Shown piece after piece: positions 34,316 to 43,887 of a stretch of DNA of 64,000 nt; within the stretch, counting starts at the first letter, position 1, and each line of letters opens with the position of its first letter. Source of the stretch: Pantoea coffeiphila. GTDB taxonomy: Bacteria > Pseudomonadota > Gammaproteobacteria > Enterobacterales > Enterobacteriaceae. The position numbers and the translations under genes are program-made. The DNA lies in assembly GCF_016909495.1 (NCBI RefSeq), contig NZ_JAFBFW010000001.1, positions 1,054,001 to 1,118,000 of the forward strand. The letters are read 5' to 3'. The notes beneath the pieces were generated by a model, which worked only from the letters and a program-made list of their open reading frames with translations, did not search any database and was not told the origin of the DNA.

Positions 34316-35152
34316 TCATAGCCCATTTTTAGATGACTTAAGCTCGAAGAGATTAATTTTTTTTATTTTATCCTGATGGATAACAATGGTGAGCTTTGCA
34401 GGATAGGCAAAGCGCATCTCACTCACGCGGAATGTCCACAGCATAATCTTCAGCAGCTCTTCATCGCTAATTCCCCTGTGCTCCTTTATTCGGGTTATTC
34501 CGGAACCGAAAATGGGCACGGAAACACTCTCCATGGCATAGACGCGATTAACGCGATCCCAGAAGTTAATCAAAAACGTCAGGTATTCTGCCATTGTTAA
34601 ACGCGCTTCATTATGCTCACTGAAACGGGCAAATGCCGTCAGCAGATAATCTTGCCAGACGCAAATTGTCCCCAGTTGGTAACTCTGTTTCTTCCCGCTC
34701 ACTCGCTCTTCTTTAACGCTAATCATATCTTCCCGTTCGAAGCGATAGTTAGCGATATGTTCATCAAGCTCCGCCAGGTCGCGGTTAAGGTGTTTATTGA
34801 TGAAAATGCCGTTAAGGCTGCGGCTGGCAATGATCTTCTCATCGACCTGTGTATCAAAGTATTCGTTGAACGCGATGGCTTTCAGACCCGGCTGGCTAAA
34901 AATATCGCCAGCCTTAATCGTCACCGTCGTTCCGTCAACGGTTAAATCGATGGAAGTTAATTTATTCGCCCGACGCCATACAAACGCGTAGATGCCGAGC
35001 AAAAGAAGGATACATATAATGCCAGCGAGCGTTTTATATTCATCGGGAATATCCCAGAAGAGGACGTAAGCGGTGATGGCACCGGTAATACCTGAGGCAT
35101 ATTTAAAAAACTCATCCCTGACCTTCTTATCAAACAGTTTAACCTTTAACAT
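34316..35152 (-). CDS. Membrane-macro protein (type II ThsA-like effector)
   Basis: A 278-residue protein: two membrane helices (about residues 18-34 and 42-60), then a macro-type (DUF6430-like) domain with VTIKAGDIFSQPGLKAIAFNEYFDT, GTICVWQDYLLTAFARFSEH and VPIFGSGITRI. In type II Thoeris the ThsA effector has this TM-macro layout; as I recall, the macro domain binds histidine-ADP-ribose made by ThsB and the helices then damage the membrane. The flanking TIR-like genes on the same strand support the assignment. The 145-base gap to the distal TIR gene is wider than the 18-base gap to the proximal one. Confidence 0.78.
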   Translation of the reverse strand: MLKVKLFDKKVRDEFFKYASGITGAITAYVLFWDIPDEYKTLAGIICILLLLGIYAFVWRRANKLTSIDLTVDGTTVTIKAGDIFSQPGLKAIAFNEYFDTQVDEKIIASRSLNGIFINKHLNRDLAELDEHIANYRFEREDMISVKEERVSGKKQSYQLGTICVWQDYLLTAFARFSEHNEARLTMAEYLTFLINFWDRVNRVYAMESVSVPIFGSGITRIKEHRGISDEELLKIMLWTFRVSEMRFAYPAKLTIVIHQDKIKKINLFELKSSKNGL

Positions 35153-35170
35153 CTCTGCTCGCTCCCTGAG

Positions 35171-35734
35171 TTAAGACGTATAACGATACGCTCCGGAATC
35201 AACCTTACCATTAACGGTAAAACCCTCATCGTTAAGCGCGCGCGTGATCAAATCCTTATTCAGCGGAACGTGAAGCGTCGGTACGGATGACATTGAGTCT
35301 CTGAGCACAGGAAGTTTTTCCCAAAGATCTTTTATCGACTGTTTAAGATTATTATTTTCCAGCAAACTCTGTGCAGTATCATAGTCTGGATAAATAATAA
35401 TAACCGGCAGCCCCCGATCGTTTATACCATAGTCAATTTCTTCTGCCAGAGCGCGGGAAGATTTGGTTTGCGAGCTTAAAAAAAGTACGATGTTTTTTGA
35501 ATGTCTCAGCCGCTGATGCAGGCGCGGCTTGAGCGTTTTTTCCCAATCGCTGCCATCCCTGACGTTATAGGTTTTATCATGCGAGTCAATAAAGGGGAAC
35601 GTATCATCTTTCCCTTCCCACATACGGAGCATGTTGTAATACACAAAATCTTTTGCTCCATGAGCATCTAAATTCCCTTCCTGAAAAGGTTCCGCAACGT
35701 AAAAGGCGCAATAGTTTCCATTCCTGTACGACAT
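35171..35734 (-). CDS. TIR-like protein (ThsB candidate, proximal copy)
   Basis: A 187-residue TIR-like protein beginning MSYRNGNYCAFYVAEPF. It carries the typical ThsB run FPFIDSHDKTYNVRDGSDW, then RLRHSKNIVLFLSSQT and SRALAEEIDYGINDRGLPVIIIYP. The glutamate in ALAEEID is the likely catalytic NADase residue. Start 35734 has GAGG seven bases upstream; the upstream frame from 35773 is less likely. It leads the three-gene operon (TIR, membrane-macro, TIR). Confidence 0.82.
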   Translation of the reverse strand: MSYRNGNYCAFYVAEPFQEGNLDAHGAKDFVYYNMLRMWEGKDDTFPFIDSHDKTYNVRDGSDWEKTLKPRLHQRLRHSKNIVLFLSSQTKSSRALAEEIDYGINDRGLPVIIIYPDYDTAQSLLENNNLKQSIKDLWEKLPVLRDSMSSVPTLHVPLNKDLITRALNDEGFTVNGKVDSGAYRYTS

Positions 35735-36029
35735 CCAATACCTCGAGTTTTTAAAAGATAACAGCCACGCCATATTGTATATATCGGTATGATGTTAAAT
35801 CCATACGGTAAATAATGAATTAGCTGGAAGCTCATTCCAGTAACCTCGTTAATTTAACGCTGTTTTATAACGTGATTACTCATCAAAATAGCGCTGCGCC
35901 AAAACGACATAGCTGGATCACAGCGGGGCCGATCATAATGCTCTCCACCAGCCGGGCCGCTACCCCTGGTACAGCCGTAAAAAAACCAGGTATAATCTCT
36001 GGCATCATTCAACGGATTCAGAAGCGAAG
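35735..36029. promoter_or_regulatory. Divergent promoter region, Thoeris-like locus and yaiL
   Basis: Here the operon on the minus strand and yaiL on the plus strand diverge. A TATAAT box lies at 35991-35996, with a TGGTAC-like -35 about 18 bases before it, placed well for yaiL. The first 100 bases are AT-rich and would hold the promoter of the TIR operon. No gene is visible. Confidence 0.5.
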
Positions 36030-36569
36030 ATGTCAAAACTCACCTTACAAGAGCAGATGCTCAAAGCTGGCTTAGTGAGCAGCAAAAAGATGGAAAAAGT
36101 GCAACGAACGGCGAAGAAATCGCGGGTGCAGGCGCGTGAAGCAAGGGAAGCCGTGGAAGAAAACAAGAAGGCGCAGATTGAGCGAGACAGGCAGCTGAGC
36201 GAACAGCAGAAGCAGGCCTCGTTAGCAAAAGAGTACAAAGCGCAGGTAAAACAGCTGATTGAGATGAACCGCATCCTCATCTCAAAAGGCGATATTGGCT
36301 TTAACTTTACCGATGGCACGCTGATTAAGAAAATTTTTGTGGATAAAACGACTCAGGCCCAGCTGATTAACGGCCGTCTGGCGATTGCACGTCTTGGCGT
36401 GGATAACGTGGGTGAAAGCACCTACGCAATTATCCCGGCCGTCGTTGCCGATAAAATCGCCCAGCGCGATGCCGACAGCATTGTGTTAAACAGCGCGTTG
36501 AGCCAGGAAGAGCAGGATGAGGACGATCCGTACGCCGATTTCAAAGTGCCGGACGATCTGATGTGGTGA
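36030..36569 (+). CDS. yaiL: YaiL, DUF2058 nucleic-acid-associated protein
   Basis: A 179-residue DUF2058 protein, same length class as E. coli YaiL. The highly charged N-terminal half (residues 1-80) is a long helix; the C-terminal half has INGRLAIARLGVD and YAIIPAVVADKIAQRD. YaiL is described as nucleoprotein/polynucleotide-associated, but its role is not known. It marks the return to core chromosome right of the islet. Confidence 0.9.
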   Translation: MSKLTLQEQMLKAGLVSSKKMEKVQRTAKKSRVQAREAREAVEENKKAQIERDRQLSEQQKQASLAKEYKAQVKQLIEMNRILISKGDIGFNFTDGTLIKKIFVDKTTQAQLINGRLAIARLGVDNVGESTYAIIPAVVADKIAQRDADSIVLNSALSQEEQDEDDPYADFKVPDDLMW

Positions 36570-36664
36570 TACCCGCGCGATGCGGTTCGAAGAATGAGCT
36601 GGCTTTCGTGTCGGCTCATCTCAGGCTGCGGTGTCCGATCGCCGCAGCATCAGCCTCAGCAAGA

Positions 36665-37363
36665 TCAGAACGGCGCTTCACAGCGGGCTTCAATACGCTC
36701 TCCGCTGACCGGATGGTTAAAATGCAGCTCGCTGGCATGCAGCATCAGCCGCGTAGTCTTCTCTGTTCCGGGCAGCCGCAGCCCGCCGTAAAGATCGCAG
36801 CCTAAAATGGGATGCCCCAGCTGCTGGCAGTGGATGCGCAGCTGATGCGTGCGTCCGGTTTCCGGCGTCAGCTCAACCCGCGTTAGCGGCAGGAATGTTC
36901 CATCTGGCAGCTGGCGCTCGAAGCGCTCAACCACCCGATAGCGGGAGCGTGCAGGTTTCCCATTGACGGCGCATATCGACATCAGCGGGAACAGAGCAGG
37001 ATCTTTGGCAACAGGCGCATCAATGAGCCCTTCATCAGCGACCACATGCCCGCAGAGCAGAGCGCTGTAAATCTTGCTCACCGATCGCTGGCTGAACTGC
37101 TGGCACAGTGCAGCGTTGACGGCCTTATTGCGGGCGATCACCATCAGTCCGGAAGTGCCAAAATCCAGGCGATGCACCAGCGTACAGCCGGGAAAAATTT
37201 TAACCATCCGGTGGTGAACCGAATCAAGGTTCTGCGGATTTTTCCCCGACAGGCTCAGCAGCCCGCTGGGTTTATCGATCAGCACCAGATGTTGATCCTG
37301 ATAGAGCGTTTCGATGCTGTCATGGCACGGCGGAGCAATAAAGGTGTCGATAATCTCGGACAT
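36665..37363 (-). CDS. RluA-family pseudouridine synthase
   Basis: A 232-residue enzyme of the RluA family. The catalytic aspartate lies in HRLDFGTSG, and the family motifs KIYSALLCG and LTPETGRTHQLRIHCQQLGHPILGCDLYG are intact. It converts a uridine of rRNA or tRNA to pseudouridine. RluA itself is about 219 residues and this protein is similar, but paralogues differ in target, so I do not assign which RNA it acts on. No S4 domain is present. Confidence 0.88.
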   Translation of the reverse strand: MSEIIDTFIAPPCHDSIETLYQDQHLVLIDKPSGLLSLSGKNPQNLDSVHHRMVKIFPGCTLVHRLDFGTSGLMVIARNKAVNAALCQQFSQRSVSKIYSALLCGHVVADEGLIDAPVAKDPALFPLMSICAVNGKPARSRYRVVERFERQLPDGTFLPLTRVELTPETGRTHQLRIHCQQLGHPILGCDLYGGLRLPGTEKTTRLMLHASELHFNHPVSGERIEARCEAPF

Positions 37364-37599
37364 CAGGTCACCCGGAGCGAAAGTGGCTGCGGATAATAAC
37401 CCATTTTAAGCCGGGGAACGAATTTGCGACGGGGTTACTGACCCGGTCCTTATTCCGTCTGATTAACGCCCTGCCCCGCCGACCTGGCACTGCTGAAATT
37501 TATCATCCAGACTGATAGTAAAGGCGTGGTCTGCGCGGGGATTGTGTTTTACACTGCGCGCTGCAAAAACCGAGTAGATAAACGATTAAGTAGGCAAAA

Positions 37600-38082
37600 A
37601 TGGCGATGAACGGAACGATCACAACCTGGTTTAAAGACAAAGGCTTTGGATTTATCAAAGATGAAAACGGTGACAACCGTTATTTTCATGTGATCAAAGT
37701 CGCCAACCCGGACCTGATAAAGAAAGACGCGGCGGTCACCTTCGAACCAACCACCAATAACAAGGGCCTGTCCGCCTTCAACGTCAAGGTCGCTCCAGAG
37801 AGCAAATACATCTTTATTGCCGGTGAACGAATTAAGCTCACCTCGATCAAATCCTGGCTGGTTTACAACGAAGAAGTGCCCGCCGACACCCGCATTGATA
37901 AAGAACATGTGGTGCTGTCCGTGGGTGCGCTGATGAGCAGCATTAAACCTAAGGCTACTGTGAATCCTGACGAAATGCGTTCAATAAAAAAACTGGCGAT
38001 CAACACCTTCCAGGGGACGACATTAATCTTCTCGGAAGATGAGATAGACGTGGATGCCACGGTGAAAATGCTGAAGATCTGA
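37600..38082 (+). CDS. Cold-shock-domain protein
   Basis: A 160-residue protein. Residues 1-65 form a cold-shock-like OB fold with the RNP1-type run KGFGFIKDE and a second part NRYFHVIKV; the C-terminal half is of unknown function and lacks known motifs. Proteins with an N-terminal CSD may bind single-stranded nucleic acid. Spacing to the neighbours suggests a single-gene unit. Confidence 0.75.
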   Translation: MAMNGTITTWFKDKGFGFIKDENGDNRYFHVIKVANPDLIKKDAAVTFEPTTNNKGLSAFNVKVAPESKYIFIAGERIKLTSIKSWLVYNEEVPADTRIDKEHVVLSVGALMSSIKPKATVNPDEMRSIKKLAINTFQGTTLIFSEDEIDVDATVKMLKI

Positions 38083-38192
38083 GATCGATCGCGCTGACAG
38101 ACCGGCAAAACAGAGAATAACTGGATAACGATATTCACCGGGCCAGACAAGGCACACCACAGCTGGCCCGGTCCTAACACCCGGAGCAAACA

Positions 38193-38438
38193 ATGAGCAA
38201 TAACATCCCTCTGAAATACTACGATATGGCCGAAGAATATGCGGAGGAAACCGCGCTGCCGGTGAATGAGGCAGAGTTAGATTCACTGGCACATTACTTC
38301 CAGCTGCTGCTCACCCGCCTGGCGAACAATGAAGAGATCAGCGAAGAAGCGCAGGGAGAGATGGCGGCGGAAGCCGGTATTAAAGTGGAGCGGATTGACG
38401 ACATCGCCAATTTCCTCAATCAGTGGGGCAACGAGTAA
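38193..38438 (+). CDS. ymjA: YmjA-like DUF2543 protein
   Basis: An 81-residue protein almost co-linear with E. coli Ymj[39 protein letters not shown], and the ending FLNQWGNE. Function unknown. A CGGAG site precedes the ATG. A 9-bp inverted repeat (GCAGGCCGC 38450-38458, GCGGCCTGC 38476-38484) follows its stop and probably serves as a shared terminator with the cytochrome gene that converges from the right. Confidence 0.9.
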   Translation: MSNNIPLKYYDMAEEYAEETALPVNEAELDSLAHYFQLLLTRLANNEEISEEAQGEMAAEAGIKVERIDDIANFLNQWGNE

Positions 38439-38490
38439 CTCACTGAACAGCAGGCCGCCTCAGCCCTCAGCAAAAGCGGCCTGCTCATCG

Positions 38491-39774
38491 TTACTGCCTC
38501 TGTCCTCTACTGTCCTTCTCAGGCTTCGGCAGATTTTTACGAATCTCCTCAACCTGTTCCGCACTGACTGCCGACGCATTATTACCCCAGCCGCTACGAA
38601 CGAAACTCAGTAAATTCGACATCTGCCGGTCATCCAGACGCCAGGCAAAACCCGGCATTGTCAGGCCGGTTATCGCCCCCTGTGTCACCGGTGTTTTCCC
38701 CCCGCGCAGCACCATGCTAATCAGCGATGACGGATCGTCACTGAGCACCGCCGGATTATGCGCCAGCGCCGGGAAGGTCTTGTCATAGCCTTGACCATCA
38801 ATACGGTGGCAGGCGGCGCAGTTATCCATATACTCCTGCGCGCCCGGGCGGCTCATATCCCCTTTAGTCAGCGCTGCCGCCGTGGCCGAGTCCTCCTTCG
38901 GCGCGACGGCCTGCGGATCTGAGGATTTCAGTGATTTCAGATACACCGCAATCGCCTGCAGATCCCGATCGCTCATATGCTGGGTGCTGCGTGTTACCAC
39001 CTCGCTCATCAGCCCAAACGCCGCGCTGCTGCCGGTGTGCCCGGTTTTCAGGAAAACAGCAATATCCTGCTCTGACCAGCGGCCAAGCCCGACTTTGATA
39101 TTGCTGGTCAGATCCGGCGCATGCCAGTCTTCCAGGGTGCCGCCGGTGAGAAATGCGTCATCATGCTGATCGAGGCCCTTTTCCTGGAAACCGATGCCGC
39201 GAGGCGTATGACAGGAGCCGCAGTGCCCCAGCCCCTGCACCAGATAGGCCCCGCGATTCCACTGCGCGCTCTGGCGGTTATCCGGCTGATACACCTTTTT
39301 GTGATGGAAGATCTTATTCCACACCGCCAGCGGCCAGCGCATGTTCAGCGGCCACACTATCTCGCTGCTCCGATTGTGCTGGTTCACCGGTTTCACCTGA
39401 TGCATAAAGTAGTCATACAGCGTGCGAATATCCTCGTCAGAGACCTTAGAGAACGAGGTGTAAGGCATCGCCGGATAGAGGTGATGGCCGTCTTTGGCCA
39501 CGCCTCTGCGCAGAGCTTTAGCAAAGTCATCGTAGCTGTAATCGCCGATGCCCGTCTGCCCGTCCGGTGTAATATTGGTGGAGTAAATCGCCCCCACCGG
39601 CGTCGACATTTTCAGCCCACCGGCAAAAGGTTTGCCGCCCGCCGCCGTATGGCAGGCGACACAGTCCCCGGCGGCAACCAGTTCCTGCCCGCTGCTGGCG
39701 GGGCTGCTGCTGGCCGGGGCCGACATCAAAGCCAGCGCCAGCAGGGATAACCGCATAGTCCATTGAGTTTTCAT
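38491..39774 (-). CDS. Gluconate 2-dehydrogenase, cytochrome c subunit
   Basis: A 427-residue periplasmic cytochrome with a signal peptide and three haem-binding CxxCH sites (CVACH, CGSCH, CAACH). This is the layout of the membrane-bound gluconate/alcohol/sorbitol dehydrogenase cytochrome subunit, which passes electrons from the FAD subunit to ubiquinone. Methionine ligands are visible in the C-terminal part (GAITGLTMPGFAWRL). It is last in an operon with the small and the FAD subunit. Confidence 0.9.
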   Translation of the reverse strand: MKTQWTMRLSLLALALMSAPASSSPASSGQELVAAGDCVACHTAAGGKPFAGGLKMSTPVGAIYSTNITPDGQTGIGDYSYDDFAKALRRGVAKDGHHLYPAMPYTSFSKVSDEDIRTLYDYFMHQVKPVNQHNRSSEIVWPLNMRWPLAVWNKIFHHKKVYQPDNRQSAQWNRGAYLVQGLGHCGSCHTPRGIGFQEKGLDQHDDAFLTGGTLEDWHAPDLTSNIKVGLGRWSEQDIAVFLKTGHTGSSAAFGLMSEVVTRSTQHMSDRDLQAIAVYLKSLKSSDPQAVAPKEDSATAAALTKGDMSRPGAQEYMDNCAACHRIDGQGYDKTFPALAHNPAVLSDDPSSLISMVLRGGKTPVTQGAITGLTMPGFAWRLDDRQMSNLLSFVRSGWGNNASAVSAEQVEEIRKNLPKPEKDSRGQRQ

Positions 39775-39789
39775 CTGCCTTCCTCCCTG

Positions 39790-41565
39790 TCAGGCCTGAA
39801 CCAGTGGTCCAGGATTAGCCAGATACCGCGTGCGGATTGCCTCGGCGGCAAACAGCGCGGTAGCTCCCACGATCCCCGTTGGGTTATAGGCCTGATTCTG
39901 CGGGAAGCAGCAGGCACCCAGCACAAACACATTCGGCACGTCCCAGCTTTGCAGGTATTTATTAACCACGCTGGTTTTCGGGTTATCGCCCATCACCGCG
40001 CCGCCGGTGGTATGCGTTGACTGATAAGGACGCACGTCGTAGTGCGCATCCATTCCCATAAAGCCCATTTCATAACGATCGGGATTAATCTTGCGGACGA
40101 TGCCCTCGGCTTTGCCGCCGACAAAGTGTGTCATTTTCAGCTCGTTCGGCTGCCAGTCGAAGGTCATCCGCAGCAGCGGCTGGCCGTGCAGATCTTTATA
40201 GGTGGGATCGAGATCGAGGTAGCACTGCTTATAGGGCATCACTGACCCGGAAGCGCTGACATTCATCGTGTGCAGATAGCTCTCTTTAATCGCCTTCTTC
40301 CAGCCCGTTCCCCACTTCGGCGCATCGTGCGGAGTGCTCATTTGCTGAATGGGCCGTCCACCGGTAATGGTGGCCGAAATCGTCGATCCGCCGATAAAAT
40401 CCAGCCCACTGTGATCGAAGTTTTCGGAGTTATATTCGTCGATAAACATGCCCGTGGTGCCGCTGGCGGCAAACGGATTGAAGAAGGTATCTTTATTGAA
40501 ATACAGCGAAATACCGCCGTTCATCTGGTAGGCATAATTGCGACCGACCACGCCCTCGCCGCTGACCGGGTCGTAAGGCTTGCCGATTTTGGACAGCAGC
40601 AGCAGACGCACGTTATGCAGCTGGAACGCGCTCAGCACTACTAAATCAGCAGGCTGCTCAACCTCCTGGCCGTTAGCATCAATGTAGGTGACCCCGGTGG
40701 CTTTAGTGCCGGTAGAGTCAGTATTCACCCGCAGCACCTGCGACTGCGTACGCACCTCAATATTGCGGTACGGCTTCAGGGCCGGATGCACGCAGGACTG
40801 CGGCGACCCTTTCGAGTAGGTAAAACAGCCGAATCGTTCGCAGAAGCCACAATAGTTGCAGACGCCAAGCTGAACACCGTAGGGATTGGTCCAGGGTTCG
40901 CTACAGTTGGCGGCCGGAACCGGGAAAGGATGATAGCCCAGCTCTTTGGCGGCTTTACTGAACAGCATCCCGGAATACTGCTGTTTTAGCGGTTTGGTCG
41001 GGTAATGATTACGCCGCTCCGACTCATAAGGATTACCGCCGTCGATCAGCGTGCCGTTGACGTTACCCGCCTGGCCCGCCGCACCGCAGATCTTCTCAAA
41101 CTTGTCGAAAAACGGTTCCATTTCTTCGTAACTGAACGGGTAATCCTGCACCGTCATATCCGCAGGAATAAAGCCCGCGCCGTACTTTTCAATCACCGTG
41201 CTGCGTAATTTCAGATCCGCTTTCAGCGGACGCCACAGCATGCCATTCCAGTGTACGCCTGCCCCGCCTACGCCGTTACCGGGTAAGAACGACCCAAACC
41301 GGCGGTAGGGCAGCGCGGTCTGCGATTGGTTGTGGCGGACGGTCACCGTCTCCTTCGACGGGTCCTGAAACAGCTTCAGGCGAATCGCGTAGGTCAGCTC
41401 ATCGGTGATCCGCGGATAGGCAAAATCAGGCCAGGTATCGCGCGCCTCGCCGCGTTCCAGCGCCAGAATTTTCAGCCCGGTATCGGCCAGCTCTTTCGCC
41501 ATCAGCGATCCGGTCCAGCCGAAACCGACGATCACAATATCAACGGGGTCTTTTTTAATTACCAC
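39790..41565 (-). CDS. Gluconate 2-dehydrogenase, FAD (GMC) subunit
   Basis: A 591-residue GMC-family flavoprotein. The FAD-binding site is IVIVGFGWTGSLMAKEL at the N-terminus, and the conserved C-terminal block is THTTGGAVMGDNPKTSVVN...GACCFPQ. A Cys cluster CNYCGFCERFGC may bind a [3Fe-4S] centre, as in related glucose and fructose dehydrogenases. It oxidises gluconate (or a related sugar acid) in the periplasm. I set the start at GTG 41565, eight bases after AAGGAGT, because the longer frame overlaps the upstream gene. Confidence 0.88.
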   Translation of the reverse strand: MVIKKDPVDIVIVGFGWTGSLMAKELADTGLKILALERGEARDTWPDFAYPRITDELTYAIRLKLFQDPSKETVTVRHNQSQTALPYRRFGSFLPGNGVGGAGVHWNGMLWRPLKADLKLRSTVIEKYGAGFIPADMTVQDYPFSYEEMEPFFDKFEKICGAAGQAGNVNGTLIDGGNPYESERRNHYPTKPLKQQYSGMLFSKAAKELGYHPFPVPAANCSEPWTNPYGVQLGVCNYCGFCERFGCFTYSKGSPQSCVHPALKPYRNIEVRTQSQVLRVNTDSTGTKATGVTYIDANGQEVEQPADLVVLSAFQLHNVRLLLLSKIGKPYDPVSGEGVVGRNYAYQMNGGISLYFNKDTFFNPFAASGTTGMFIDEYNSENFDHSGLDFIGGSTISATITGGRPIQQMSTPHDAPKWGTGWKKAIKESYLHTMNVSASGSVMPYKQCYLDLDPTYKDLHGQPLLRMTFDWQPNELKMTHFVGGKAEGIVRKINPDRYEMGFMGMDAHYDVRPYQSTHTTGGAVMGDNPKTSVVNKYLQSWDVPNVFVLGACCFPQNQAYNPTGIVGATALFAAEAIRTRYLANPGPLVQA

Positions 41566-41567
41566 GG

Positions 41568-42293
41568 CTACGCACTCCTTTTGCCGGAAATACTGACCGG
41601 ACCGAGCGGATAAGGTCGGTTCGGGTGATCCATCACCTGCTGATAGTCGGCACGCGCACCGGGGAAGCCAATTAACTTCCACGAGGCCAGCGTCTGATTG
41701 CCCCCGTGCATCGGATCGGCAAAATACCCCTCTTTGCAGTTCTCAAGCATCTGGGTAAAGAACAGGCTGCCGGGCACCTCATCAAAGCTCAGGTCGTTGC
41801 TTTCCAGCCTGCGCAAGATATCGTTCTGCTGCGGATGTTCCAGCTCGGCAAACGGTTTATGGAACGTTTTCTGGCACCAGCCGTTAACCGCCCGAATGCC
41901 GCGCCGCCAGCTCTCGCGAGGGATCAGAGCCGACTGATAACCCAGCTCGGGTTCTGCCGTGGCAAAGGGTCCGTGCATATACCACAGATGACCGTATCCG
42001 TAAGGCAGTTCCATCTGTCGGTCAATAAACACCGGCACACCTTCGCTCAACGCTCCCGGCCCATGCTCATCGGCGGGGATCAGACGATCGGTCACCGCCA
42101 GCACGAACGGCCATTCCTCGCTGTTAAAAAAGATCGGTACGTAGTCGGCGCTGACCCCCTCCGACGGTTCTGAAGCGGCCATGCCGTCAAATGAAACCAG
42201 GCTGTTACCGGCAGCGGCCAGCGGGATTAAGGCGAGAGTTTGCTGCAAAAAGCGGCGCCTTGAGGGGACGCCCTTATTTCCTTGTTTGCTCAT
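41568..42293 (-). CDS. Gluconate 2-dehydrogenase, small (gamma) subunit
   Basis: A 241-residue gluconate dehydrogenase subunit 3. The twin-arginine signal SRRRFLQQTLALIPLAAAG at residues 11-29 is thought to carry the folded FAD subunit across the membrane with it. The body has the family runs FFNSEEWPFVLAVTDRLIPAD and FFTQMLENCKEGYFADPMHGGN. It is the first gene of the three-gene operon, and the next gene starts two bases past its stop. Confidence 0.9.
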   Translation of the reverse strand: MSKQGNKGVPSRRRFLQQTLALIPLAAAGNSLVSFDGMAASEPSEGVSADYVPIFFNSEEWPFVLAVTDRLIPADEHGPGALSEGVPVFIDRQMELPYGYGHLWYMHGPFATAEPELGYQSALIPRESWRRGIRAVNGWCQKTFHKPFAELEHPQQNDILRRLESNDLSFDEVPGSLFFTQMLENCKEGYFADPMHGGNQTLASWKLIGFPGARADYQQVMDHPNRPYPLGPVSISGKRSA

Positions 42294-42544
42294 AAAGCTT
42301 CCTGTTGCTTACGCTAAAAGGTGCCTCAAGACGAGGCACCAGAATGATAAGATCTTGTTATGTCGTATCAATTAGCCATACTACGCACGGAAGAAGCCGC
42401 TGAGAACGCCGTAAAATATCCATTTTTACCAGCATTACCCTTAACGTTAAGAAGATAAAATTATTTAACACACTGACTTTATTAGCATTGGTATCAATAT
42501 CGTCAGAGACGTTTTTAACAATATGTAAAGAATTAATCCATGAC

Positions 42545-43705
42545 TTACTCAGCCACAGGCCGACGGCGCAACCGCACGCCGGGCAGCATGGTCAGCATAG
42601 CGATCGCGGCCAGGACCAGCCCCAGCAGAATCGGTGAGCGAAAACCCAACCCGGCATCAATGGCGTAGCCGCCGCCCCACGACCCAACCACCACGCCAAG
42701 GCAGATCACCGAGGTATGCAGGGTATTAATCAGCGAGGTGTTTTCGGTCACCTTGAACACCCTGGCGGACATCGCTGGCGTCAACGTAATTCCGGTCAGT
42801 CCCATCATCATCACCGATAGCAGCACGGCGGTTTTACTTTCCACCAGCGTGTAAAGTCCGATCAGCGCCGCAATTAATAGCAGGCCACCGTAAAATATCA
42901 CCCGCAGCGGTATTTTATCCGCCACGCGGCCAACGATAATATTGCCGATCACACTGCATAAACCGTAGGCAAACAGAATGGCGGGGATCGATTTTGTTGA
43001 GAAGCCCGCCGCCCCGGAAAAATAAGGCACGAAATAGCTGAATACGGCAAAGGTGGCGGCAATAATAAAGAAGCTGGTGCTGTAGGCCAGCCACAGTCCG
43101 GGGTGAAATACAGAATTCACCTCAGCCCGAATGCTGCCCTGTTTTTCCGCCTTCACCTCGGGAACAAACAGCATAATTCCCAGCGCAGCCAGCGCGGTCA
43201 GCACAATCACCAGAGAAAATGCCGCACGCCACCCGAGATAGCGATCGAGCAGCGCTGACAGCGGCAGGCCAAAAACCATCGCTATCATCATTCCACCTAA
43301 CACAATCGACGCCGCCACGCCAAAACGGGCAGGATCGACCATCTTCGACGCCGCCAGCAGAGCAAAACCAAAGAATGCGGCAGAGGATAAACCGGTAAAG
43401 AATCGCGCCACCGCCAGCAGTTTCCAGGAGTGCGAAAAAGTCGCCACGCTCTGCGCCGCAAGAAACAGCAGGCTGATGACGAGCAGCGCGGTCTTATTAC
43501 CCACCTTAATTAAAACGGCCGCCAGCAGCGGACCGCCAACCACCATCCCCAGCGAATAAATGGTGATCAGATAACCGATATCGGGAATAGAAACCTGCAG
43601 GTCCTGCGCCATCGAACTGATTAATCCGGCCACCATAAATTCAGACGTGGTCATGGCAAATAACGTAAATCCCAGTATATATATTGGCAAAGGCATAATA
43701 ACCAT
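42545..43705 (-). CDS. MFS transporter, DHA1 exporter type
   Basis: A 386-residue transporter with 12 hydrophobic helices, of the DHA1 drug/sugar efflux group. It begins with PIYILGFTLFAMTTSEFMVAGL and has the loop motif GGPLLAAVLIKVGNK (a variant of motif A) and motif C-like SIVLGGMMIAMVFGLPL. Substrate unknown. It is divergent from the LysR-type gene at 43888, which may control it. The start may be ATG 43705 or 43696. Confidence 0.85.
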   Translation of the reverse strand: MVIMPLPIYILGFTLFAMTTSEFMVAGLISSMAQDLQVSIPDIGYLITIYSLGMVVGGPLLAAVLIKVGNKTALLVISLLFLAAQSVATFSHSWKLLAVARFFTGLSSAAFFGFALLAASKMVDPARFGVAASIVLGGMMIAMVFGLPLSALLDRYLGWRAAFSLVIVLTALAALGIMLFVPEVKAEKQGSIRAEVNSVFHPGLWLAYSTSFFIIAATFAVFSYFVPYFSGAAGFSTKSIPAILFAYGLCSVIGNIIVGRVADKIPLRVIFYGGLLLIAALIGLYTLVESKTAVLLSVMMMGLTGITLTPAMSARVFKVTENTSLINTLHTSVICLGVVVGSWGGGYAIDAGLGFRSPILLGLVLAAIAMLTMLPGVRLRRRPVAE

Positions 43706-43887
43706 CCGGTAGTAATACAGCGTTTTAGATGATTCCGACCTTAATTTAAAATTCGCTGTCCGGTAAACGCGCCGATATTCATATTGGTTATGATAAAAAT
43801 CATAAGCATCCCGTTATCCCTGAAGTGACAAACTCGCTAATATAGTCGGGCGATATTCCACAGCGGCAAACAGAGAATGGCAACGAT

